In this document: piece after piece, positions 7,581-15,342 of the stretch
How positions within the stretch are numbered: position 1 is the stretch's first letter
How the letters are laid out: the number at the start of each line of letters is the position of its first letter
Assembly (NCBI GenBank): GCA_040182905.1
Contig: JARQWU010000031.1
Span: 1 to 62,458, forward strand
DNA length: 62,458 nucleotides
Source: Barthelona sp. PAP020
Lineage: Eukaryota; Metamonada: BaSk clade
Reading direction: 5' to 3'
The notes under the pieces: generated by a model
The model's database searches: none
The model's input: only the letters and a program-made list of their open reading frames with translations
What the model was told of the DNA's origin: nothing
Program-made: the position numbers and the translations under genes

Positions 7581-9413
7581 ATGAAAAGAAATTTACAAGA
7601 AGCAAAACTTAAATTGACCGAATTTTTTTTGGAATGGATTTGTTTTCCACAAACCCAGCAATTACTAAATCAGACCTTTGAAGATTTACAGAAGGGAAGT
7701 TTCGATATTAAGGAGACTTCATTCATTAATTTAATTAATTCTACAGCCTCAACAAACTCCCCCCCTTTAAGCCCAATAGCTAGTTTGTCACAGACATTTA
7801 ATAATGGTGTTATCTCACCAGATTTCAGGATAACGAAGCATTCACCATTTTCAACCGCGTCAAATGCATCTAAGTCGGACATTGCCTCTGGAATTACTTC
7901 TGACGATGAGAATTTTGATGTTCAACCATTAGACTTGACCAGCAGATTTCAAGACATGGAAATGGACCAGTCTGAAGTCAAAGTTGAGTCAAAGTCAAGA
8001 ATTATTCCAGAATTTGTTGATGAAAAGAGCGAAAGTGAACAATTGAAGATTGACAAGGGTAATTTAAAGATTTATAAAGATGTTAGTGTTGTGTATCCTC
8101 TGAACAGGTCCAGAAAGGATGAAGAATTATTAAATAATGAATTGAGGGGTGTGAGTAAAATACTGTCACCCATCAATCCAACCCCCAATTATGATGTGAA
8201 GCATCTGAGTCTCAGCAATTTCACCGAAATATTGACTGAAGTGTGGAAATTGCCAAAGTTTTTTGCCAAGCCGTTATTCAAATCATTGGTCGAAGACACG
8301 TCAAAGAGATGTATCGATTTTGACTCTTTTACGTCCAAAAACATAAAACAATATTTGAATCAGAACATTAACAAAATCGGAATATCGCACAAAGATTTTT
8401 TGACATTTGTGGACCAATATATATCCAAGTATCCAAAGATTGAGGAGCGCATATTTTATTTGTTACTAAACCAGGGAAATTTACGCTGGAAGAAAAAGAG
8501 AAAATGGCTAGAATACGAAGATTTCAAACCATTCATTATAAACCTGCTGGACATACATCCTGGGCTGGAGTTTTTGAAAGAAACCGTCGAATTCCAAAAT
8601 CGTTACATGGAAGCAGTAATCACCCGAATTTTTTATGAAAACGATCGTTCATTCAATGATCAAATTAGCTTAAGAGAATTCAAAATGAGCAATTTAGTTG
8701 AGGTCTTCAAGGAAGTTGATACAACCTCCGACATAAACAGCGTAAGGCGGTATTTCAGTTATGAACATTTTTACGTTTTGTATTGTTGCTTTTGGGAATT
8801 GGATAATAATAGGCAGCAGGAATTATCTGAACAAGACATGTATAGATACGACAAATACAGCGTTGTCAGCAGGGTCATTAAGAGAATTTTCAGCAACGAT
8901 GTTAGGCCGTTAAATTGTTTGGAAAATTCAGACACAAATTTGACCAGAATGGAATTCAAGAGCTTTGTCAAGTTTTTGATAGCAGAACAGGATAAGACTA
9001 CCAACAGCTCTATTAGATATTGGTTTGACATCTTAGATATTGATAATGATGGTAAATTAAGTCAAAGTGAGATGGAGTTCTTTTATGACGAACAATTGAA
9101 CAGATTGGAAGAATCAGAGAGAGAAATTATTCCTTTTGAGGATATTTGTTGTCAAATTTTTGACATGTGTAAAATTGAGGAACGAAGCTATTTAACAATC
9201 AAAGATGTGATGAATTGTCCCTGGAAAGGCCAGATTTTTGACTTTTTGATCAACATTACCAAATTTTTAACATTCGAACACAATGAAACATTTACAGATC
9301 CACCAGAAGGCTTGTCTGCATGGGACAACTACGCCAAAATAGAGTATGAGCGTCTCGCTGCTTTGGCAGAACAGGAACAGCAAGACGCATATTATGATGA
9401 GTTTGATTATTAA
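7581..9413 (+). CDS. PP2A regulatory subunit B'' (PPP2R3-like), EF-hand protein
   Basis: A 610-residue protein. The N-terminal third is Ser/Pro-rich and probably disordered. The C-terminal two thirds show the B'' core: YFSYEHFYVLYCCFWELD (about 393-411), a degenerate first EF-hand, and a good EF-hand loop DIDNDGKLSQSE at about 483-494, followed by FEDICCQIFDM. Family B'' subunits target the PP2A core enzyme and bind calcium. The protein ends in an acidic Asp/Glu/Tyr tail. It lies downstream of BOP1 on the same strand after 116 bp of AT-rich sequence; no operon relationship is implied. Confidence 0.9.
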   Translation: MKRNLQEAKLKLTEFFLEWICFPQTQQLLNQTFEDLQKGSFDIKETSFINLINSTASTNSPPLSPIASLSQTFNNGVISPDFRITKHSPFSTASNASKSDIASGITSDDENFDVQPLDLTSRFQDMEMDQSEVKVESKSRIIPEFVDEKSESEQLKIDKGNLKIYKDVSVVYPLNRSRKDEELLNNELRGVSKILSPINPTPNYDVKHLSLSNFTEILTEVWKLPKFFAKPLFKSLVEDTSKRCIDFDSFTSKNIKQYLNQNINKIGISHKDFLTFVDQYISKYPKIEERIFYLLLNQGNLRWKKKRKWLEYEDFKPFIINLLDIHPGLEFLKETVEFQNRYMEAVITRIFYENDRSFNDQISLREFKMSNLVEVFKEVDTTSDINSVRRYFSYEHFYVLYCCFWELDNNRQQELSEQDMYRYDKYSVVSRVIKRIFSNDVRPLNCLENSDTNLTRMEFKSFVKFLIAEQDKTTNSSIRYWFDILDIDNDGKLSQSEMEFFYDEQLNRLEESEREIIPFEDICCQIFDMCKIEERSYLTIKDVMNCPWKGQIFDFLINITKFLTFEHNETFTDPPEGLSAWDNYAKIEYERLAALAEQEQQDAYYDEFDY

Positions 9414-9703
9414 ATTCAAAAAGTAAATAACACACATCTTTTTTTGTTTGAATTTATTTGATGTTTTTAAAAGAAATCGTTTTGATCGAAAATATAATCC
9501 TGAAAGAAACTCCTTTCTTGTTAAAAGTTCACAAGAAAAAAATATATATTTGTTTACAATGCAACAACCATTTTCAACTGATTTGACCTAAAATCATAAA
9601 AAATAAAGATAATTATCCAAGATTGACAAAATGAAACCTGGGAGGGAAAAATGAGGAAAAATGAAATGAACAATAATTTCAGTGAATAATAACAGAAAAG
9701 TAT

Positions 9704-10351
9704 TTATTTGTTATTTTTCCACCTTTCAAAGTAACTATGATTCATTGTTGTAGGTTTCAAAGCATTTCTATTGACAGTAGGAACAACAGGTCGGAATTTG
9801 GGACGAATATTACCACGATTCAACCTTTTAGCAATTAAAAATCCCATTTCTGAGGATAAATATTGAGGTAGAATATTGGCACCAAACCTAGCTAAAGACA
9901 ATCTATCACCATCACAAACACAAACTGAAATAAGATTCGTTGCAGGAGCACGTGTTACGGATGTGTGAAGGCGAATTGCATCAATTACATCAGAAACAGG
10001 CAAATTTTCAAAAATATCAAACACACCGGCTGTCACCATTTTTTTACAATATTCGGATCCACGAGGTCCATGAGCCTTATTATCAATTTCAAACCTATCT
10101 CTTCCCAAATCATGAAGCAAACCACCAATTATTGCATGATCAACTTCCAATCCGATAGTTTGTGCAACTTTCGCAGCATAAAATGCTACATGTTCAAAAT
10201 GAGCAGAATCATGTCTTGGATAATTAAATTTTGGATAATATGGTTCAAAATATTGACTTAATTCTAGAACTCTTTGTAAAATTTCATCATCACTCAAGTA
10301 GACCTGATCAACTTCATCAGTATTCGTGTTTTCAACAATATCCTTTGTCAT
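9704..10351 (-). CDS. HD-domain metal-dependent phosphohydrolase
   Basis: A 215-residue protein with a complete HD set of metal ligands: H in SAHFEHV (about 51-54), the HD pair in GLLHDLGR (about 80-87), a later H in AIRLHTSV, and D in VCDGDRLS. HD proteins hydrolyse phosphomonoesters or phosphodiesters, often of nucleotides. The substrate here cannot be told from sequence. The tail is basic and Asn/Pro-rich. Start is the first Met (MTKDIVENTN). About 290 bp of AT-rich non-coding sequence separates it from the PP2A gene at its 3' side. Confidence 0.8.
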   Translation of the reverse strand: MTKDIVENTNTDEVDQVYLSDDEILQRVLELSQYFEPYYPKFNYPRHDSAHFEHVAFYAAKVAQTIGLEVDHAIIGGLLHDLGRDRFEIDNKAHGPRGSEYCKKMVTAGVFDIFENLPVSDVIDAIRLHTSVTRAPATNLISVCVCDGDRLSLARFGANILPQYLSSEMGFLIAKRLNRGNIRPKFRPVVPTVNRNALKPTTMNHSYFERWKNNK

Positions 10352-10491
10352 CTAAAAAAGGAATCACAAAAAAATAAAAATGATCAGTGCTTGATATTCA
10401 ATGAATTTTTTCCACATTTCCAAATTATCAAATTTTCAACAATTTATAACAACAAGGTTAAAGAAAAAAGAAAACATTGTAAAGCAAAAAT

Positions 10492-10833
10492 TCATTTACA
10501 CATTTCAACAGAAGAATTTGAATCAGTAACATAAACTTCATCCAATATTTCTTTAAATTGATCAATTTGATTACAAATATTACGATCAAACTCTTCAAAT
10601 TGTCTAATTTCAAAGGCTTCGAAATCATCAATCAACTTGTTGATTTCGTCATCAGGAAGATTCATTGGCTCTTTTGAAACTTCAATTTCTAAATGTAAAT
10701 CCTTATTAAAACGAACATCCTTCAATTTTTCATTTAAATCATTTGAAAATTGCTTTTTAAACTCGTTAATCTTTTTTTGGGGAGATGAAGAATTATAGGC
10801 GAATCTAACTTTTGATAAATCGTATTTCATCAT
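10492..10833 (-). CDS. Small hypothetical protein, charged and helical
   Basis: A 113-residue protein rich in Lys, Asp, Glu and Phe, probably alpha-helical, with no signal peptide, membrane helix or recognisable motif. It is supported as coding by its continuous ATG-initiated frame in an AT-rich gap, its normal amino-acid composition and its position between two genes on the same strand. A two-Met start (MMKYDL) leaves the first residue ambiguous. It could be the main exon of a larger spliced gene. Confidence 0.5.
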   Translation of the reverse strand: MMKYDLSKVRFAYNSSSPQKKINEFKKQFSNDLNEKLKDVRFNKDLHLEIEVSKEPMNLPDDEINKLIDDFEAFEIRQFEEFDRNICNQIDQFKEILDEVYVTDSNSSVEMCK

Positions 10834-11109
10834 TCATCTTTAAAAAATAAAAATTGCCAATAAAAAGTCTTAGACCTTTTTTTTCAACTTCAACAAATAA
10901 TAATTGCTCTAAATAATGAATAACATTGTACTTTCTCAGTTATTTACTTGAGAAAGGGATTGGAAGAGCCCCAAAATTCTTGAATATTTTTAATTTGTGC
11001 AATTTGTCAAATTGTTTTGGGTTTTTTATTCAAATTTAAGCTATGACAGAGTAGATGTAAAATACAGGCAAAAATAAAGAAAAATTTTATTTGATATATT
11101 AACAACTTG

Positions 11110-12753
11110 TCATATTCTTGAAGGAGAAGATAAGGTTCTGGAATGAGTAATTCTGCTCCTGAGATAGTTTTCTCTCCTTTTGGTGGCAGCTTGGAGTTTT
11201 TCATTAATTTTTAACAAACCAATAGTATGCTCTTCATGCAATTTGATATTCGTTTCTTCAGGTGAACCAGGGGCAGATCTTAAAGCCATTCTTCTGGCTT
11301 TTTCAGATGTTGTTAACAATGTGATCTCATGTTCTTTCGAAGCCTTTACCAATTTTGAATGTATTTTGGAAATTTTTCTCAATTTTCTTAAATACAACTT
11401 TTTTTTATTTTCTTCAACATTTTTAACATCTCTTTTAGCAAATAAAGATTTTTTCAACAACTCTTCACGACGTCTTTGTGTTGCATTTCCAATATCGCAC
11501 GCAATTTTAGCTCTCAATAGATCATTAAATTCTTGAATTTTTAAATGAAGACGTCTTTCACGATCATTTCGTAATCGAGAAAAAATCAAAGAGTTTGCTA
11601 AAAATTGATTTCTTCTAACCTCAGCTTTCTCCATTTTTTTTCTTAATCTTTCTTTTTGATCAAGTTTATTGTGATATTCCAAAACTCTGCGATAATTAAC
11701 CAATCTGACATCTTTTTTAGCAAACAAACACTTTGCTAGAAGGTAGTTCTCTCTTCTTCTGGAGGCTTCTGCCTCTTTTCTCATAATTTTTAAAAATAAA
11801 CATTGATTTTTCAATTCATTCAATCTTCTTATGATATTTAATCTTAAGGAAGATCGTCTGGCAAATGAAGTACGTGTACTAAGTTGGTTCAAATAATTAC
11901 GTTCAATCAAATCCATTTTCTCAAAATGTTTCAACATTTTATGGGTATTTTTCTCTTTTTCATATTGTAATGTATACTTCACTCTTTGATTATGAAATCT
12001 TGCTTTATTAGCAATTTCAAACAAATAATCTTGTCTTCTTTCAGCACACATTTTTTGTTTATTCACAATTTGTCGTTTTAAATGTAAAACAGATTGTTTC
12101 TTTCTTTTTACAACTTCATTGACATGTTCAAGATGCTTCATTGCAAATTGACGACGTTGTTCTCTTTCATCCACTGCATTAACTCCAGATTGATAATACA
12201 TTCTTTCCAGTTTTAATTTTTGTTTTACTTTTTCATCACATAATTTTTCTAAAGCTCTATTACGTTTAAATTTCCATATTTGAAAAGACTTTCCTTTAGA
12301 TTTCAAAATTTTATTGCGGTTATGTTTGGCCCTAATTTGTTTATCCAACATTTTGGCCTTTAAATAGGAAATTCTTGAATTTTCATTAGAAAAACAATTA
12401 TGATTACTTATGTTAACTAAAATATTATGATGATGACAGCATAACTTAATTCTTTGCAAAAGAAGTCTATGTCTACGTTCAGTTCTGTCCAACTTATTCT
12501 CTAAGTTACTCATAAGTGTTGCAGCATTATCATAAAAAACATTGGCTCGTTTTTTGATCACTTTGTTAACCCTGTTAGTTCCCAGTCTTTTGGCTTTGTT
12601 AACTTGTTTGTCCAAAAACGATTCACGTCTTAATGTAGCATCAATTAGCTTCAAAGAGTAAGGTTTAGTTTGAGTCTTATCAGACAATCTTATTAATAAT
12701 GCTCTGTCTATTTCTGTTTTTTTTGGTGCAATAAATACTTCCACTAGTGACAT
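11110..12753 (-). CDS. Long basic coiled-coil protein built of RR-x-x-x-L helical repeats
   Basis: A 547-residue protein started at MSLVEVFIAP. It is almost entirely helical, very rich in Lys/Arg, and lacks membrane segments. A motif of two Arg followed by a hydrophobic pair (RRESFL, RRHRLL, RRQFAM, RRQDYL, RRENYL, RRNQFL, RREELL, RRENYL) recurs at about residues 42, 93, 200, 239, 333, 380, 428 and 526, i.e. spaced about 40-50 residues or twice that, often followed by FAKKDV-type sequence. The pattern is reminiscent of stathmin-like tubulin-binding helical repeats, but that is only inference. Microtubule or nucleic-acid binding are both possible for so basic a helix. Confidence 0.75.
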   Translation of the reverse strand: MSLVEVFIAPKKTEIDRALLIRLSDKTQTKPYSLKLIDATLRRESFLDKQVNKAKRLGTNRVNKVIKKRANVFYDNAATLMSNLENKLDRTERRHRLLLQRIKLCCHHHNILVNISNHNCFSNENSRISYLKAKMLDKQIRAKHNRNKILKSKGKSFQIWKFKRNRALEKLCDEKVKQKLKLERMYYQSGVNAVDEREQRRQFAMKHLEHVNEVVKRKKQSVLHLKRQIVNKQKMCAERRQDYLFEIANKARFHNQRVKYTLQYEKEKNTHKMLKHFEKMDLIERNYLNQLSTRTSFARRSSLRLNIIRRLNELKNQCLFLKIMRKEAEASRRRENYLLAKCLFAKKDVRLVNYRRVLEYHNKLDQKERLRKKMEKAEVRRNQFLANSLIFSRLRNDRERRLHLKIQEFNDLLRAKIACDIGNATQRRREELLKKSLFAKRDVKNVEENKKKLYLRKLRKISKIHSKLVKASKEHEITLLTTSEKARRMALRSAPGSPEETNIKLHEEHTIGLLKINEKLQAATKRRENYLRSRITHSRTLSSPSRI

Positions 12754-13258
12754 TTCTAACAAAAGAAATAATAATATACAAAGAATAAAGAATCAACAAC
12801 TCCAACTTGGTAATTACTAATGGATTTGAAAACATTATCTAATATTAATTCTCTTCTTTTCAATTAGAATTCTAATAAAACCACACATAATCAAATATTA
12901 ATATCGTAAAAGAGAGACATTGTAATTGAAAAATATTGGAAAAGAAGAACAGTTGAAAAAAAAGAAATTGGATTTGCATGTTCTTTTATTCAAATAGATG
13001 GATTTTCATATGATTATCAGAATTTTAAAAAAATAAAAGGTTCTATTTTTGAAGCAATTTTCTTAAGCTGTAAACCTTTGTTTTATAATCAATAAAATTT
13101 TTAAGTTTTTGAATCAATCTCCTAAATTTGATGCCACTGAATTAAAAGTGAATTTTGAAATTGAGGTTTGGGCACCAAAGAAAATCATGAAGATTTCCAA
13201 GATATGGAGATTTCTATCAGAGCTAAAAGAGATGGGTTTGGTGTAGAATTGAGATTAA
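12754..13258. other. Gene-free AT-rich stretch
   Basis: No convincing coding frame, tRNA or structured RNA is visible here. Its right end (roughly 13200-13258) shows weak similarity to the inner part of module A of the neighbouring dispersed repeat in inverted orientation, so it may be decayed repeat. Confidence 0.5.
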
Positions 13259-13395
13259 TTTACTTTCTCTATGAATGAACACAGTTGTTTCATAGCTGGA
13301 TCAATTCTCCTTTAATAAATTTGGTGGTTTCCTTTAAAAAATAAAAAATTGGTCCAGTTGTGAAAAAACCATTTTTGTTTACAAAGAAAGTAAAC
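13259..13395. repeat. Imperfect inverted repeat formed by two module-A ends
   Basis: The left arm (13259-13304) begins TTTACTTTCT and ends CTGGATCAA. The right arm (13349-13395), read as reverse complement, begins TTTACTTTCT and ends CTGGACCAA. The arms are about 45 bp long, roughly 70 percent identical by eye, with a 44-bp AT-rich spacer. The right arm is the outer end of the dispersed repeat copy that follows, so the left arm looks like the end of another, decayed copy in head-to-head orientation. Confidence 0.65.
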
Positions 13396-13876
13396 TCACA
13401 AAACTCATTCCAACAAATTTCTGTCAAAACCCCAGGGGAAATTGAGGGACTGAAATGTTATTTGAATGATCAAGGAGGAGAATTTCGGAGAAATTCTTCA
13501 TTCCTATCTTTTTGTATTTTTGCAAAAACAAAATTTTAAAGTTTGAACTTTTCCTTTGAAAATCTAAAGTTTTTCAACAGATCAATCGGGCCTCGAAAAC
13601 CTTTAACCAAAAAAACACTATTCTTTCTTATTCACTCATACGTACAGTGCTTCTTGGCTTGGAAATAATATGGAAGTTCATGCTCAATGAACGGAATTTA
13701 TTGGAGATATAAAGAGGTCATCAAATATCACTTCCTTTATTTGTTGTTTCTTGACCACCTTTAGGTCCAATTTTTTATGTTACTTGGGCATCTGAATCCA
13801 CGTGAGTTTTTCCCAAACCTTAAGCTAATTTGTTTCGTTGTTCACTGAACAACTTATACCTCATAAATATTTAATA
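13349..13876 (+). repeat. Dispersed repeat, copy 1 (module order A-C-B)
   Basis: A non-coding repeat of about 530 bp with a second copy at 47195-47724. Module A (13349-13627) is present in copy 2 as its reverse complement on the other side of the core. Module C (13628-13668, 41 bp) is bounded by TTATT and AATAA and is inverted in copy 2. Module B (13669-13876) is in the same orientation in both copies and contains a hairpin-forming sequence GTTGTTCACTGAACAAC at 13837-13853. No open reading frame of note lies inside. The simplest reading is a non-autonomous foldback-type element that kept its left arm here. Confidence 0.8.
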
Positions 13877-13956
13877 ATCCCTTTGTTTTCACATGATTCA
13901 TTTTTTTGAATTAAATAAAAAAAAAATAAAAAAATAAAAATTAATAATTTCACAAT

Positions 13957-15123
13957 TTATTCTCTGCAGTTTTCAAAAATTTCTCTAATGGAATCTTTTT
14001 CGATCTCAAACATACCTCTGGAAACAAATGAATTGAAGGCTAATTCAGTTATTAAATCAAAATCAACTTCTTCATCCAAATTCAATTCATCAATATTTGT
14101 TGGGCAATGAATGCTTCTGTAATATTTGATAAATATTTCTGCCACATCATCCATTGTTTCAATATCAATCACATTAAAGACATTTTTTGTGAATTGTAGA
14201 ATTCTTTCGGCAGTTTGACCACTGCAACTTCTGATGTAACTTGGAGTGACAACACTTAAACCTGCACCATGAACAACATTATACACAGCACTTAGTGGCA
14301 TCTCCAAAGCATGACAAGGCATTGTACACTTCAAACCCTTGTGAAATAAAGAACTCCAGGCAAGAGATCCAATCCACATGAAATTTGCACGACTTTCATA
14401 GTCTTTTGGATTTTCAAGAATTCTTTCCATGGAATCCATCAAAGCTTTAACAAGTCCTTCCATTAGATTACAATGCAGAGGAGTGTAAAATTTTTCAGAA
14501 GTGAAATATCCTTCTGTAATATGTGAAATTATGTCAGTACATGCATAAGCAGTTTGCTTCAATGGCAAAGAAAGAGTTGTTGTGGGATCCAAGAAAGAAA
14601 CATCAGGATTTAAAATTCCATGGGCAACAACAGCAAACTTCTCTTTAGTTTTATCATTTGTCAATACTGAAATACCATTCATTTCGGATGAAGTAGCAGG
14701 TAAAGTCAATACAACAAACAGAGGAATTCTTTTTTTAATTGGCTTTTCTTTGGTATAAAATCCCCAAATATCATTAGTATTTTCAGCAGCTGCGATGGCA
14801 ATTGCTTTGGCTTCATCAATTACAGAACCTCCACCAACAGCAAGAATTGCATCAATATCATTCATTTTAACAAGATTTAACCCAATTTCTGCATGACTTA
14901 AAACAGGATTACCTTGCACATTGTTGTGTTCAATGAAGGCAATTTGATTGGATTCCAATAAGCCAGTAATCCTTTGATATGTTCCATTTTTCTTTATGCT
15001 GGATTGTCCATAGACGAAAAGAATCTTTTTGACATCTTTTTTAATCAATTCTTGAGGAATTTTTTCCAAAGCATCTTTTCCGAAATGTATCTTCGTTGGA
15101 TTATAATATTCAAAATCAAACAT
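13957..15123 (-). CDS. Iron-type alcohol dehydrogenase, butanol-dehydrogenase-like
   Basis: A 388-residue protein beginning MFDFEYYNPTKIHFGKD, the standard N-terminus of bacterial-style group III Fe-ADHs. The nucleotide-binding GGGS motif is at 97-100. Probable metal ligands are D197, H201 (TDIISH), H271 and H285 (VVHGAG). The family reduces aldehydes to alcohols with NAD(P)H. In anaerobic protists such enzymes regenerate NAD(P)+ and are often of bacterial origin. No targeting peptide is seen, so it is likely cytosolic. The frame is open upstream to 15192. An alternative N-terminus (MRRLTVDQMKKKF) could be spliced in through an 80-nt GT-AG segment (15134-15213), but the family start supports 15123. 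Confidence 0.9.
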   Translation of the reverse strand: MFDFEYYNPTKIHFGKDALEKIPQELIKKDVKKILFVYGQSSIKKNGTYQRITGLLESNQIAFIEHNNVQGNPVLSHAEIGLNLVKMNDIDAILAVGGGSVIDEAKAIAIAAAENTNDIWGFYTKEKPIKKRIPLFVVLTLPATSSEMNGISVLTNDKTKEKFAVVAHGILNPDVSFLDPTTTLSLPLKQTAYACTDIISHITEGYFTSEKFYTPLHCNLMEGLVKALMDSMERILENPKDYESRANFMWIGSLAWSSLFHKGLKCTMPCHALEMPLSAVYNVVHGAGLSVVTPSYIRSCSGQTAERILQFTKNVFNVIDIETMDDVAEIFIKYYRSIHCPTNIDELNLDEEVDFDLITELAFNSFVSRGMFEIEKDSIREIFENCRE

Positions 15124-15342
15124 ATTTTTGAATCTAAATAACAAGAAAAAATATTGAAAAGAAAAAGCAAAATGAGATTTTTTTGGAAACAAATTGAAGA
15201 ATTTTCTGGAAACTTCTTCTTCATTTGATCAACAGTCAATCGTCTCATTTTATATTTATATTTTTGAATAAAGGCCCAAGCTTAAGAGAAAAAAAAAACA
15301 TGTTTATGTTGAAAACAGAATTATTTTATTTTCACAATTGCC

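Noticed and set aside
13349-13876. Transposase or reverse-transcriptase coding capacity in the dispersed repeat
   Set aside because: All frames in both copies are short and interrupted; no DDE or YXDD-type motif was found.
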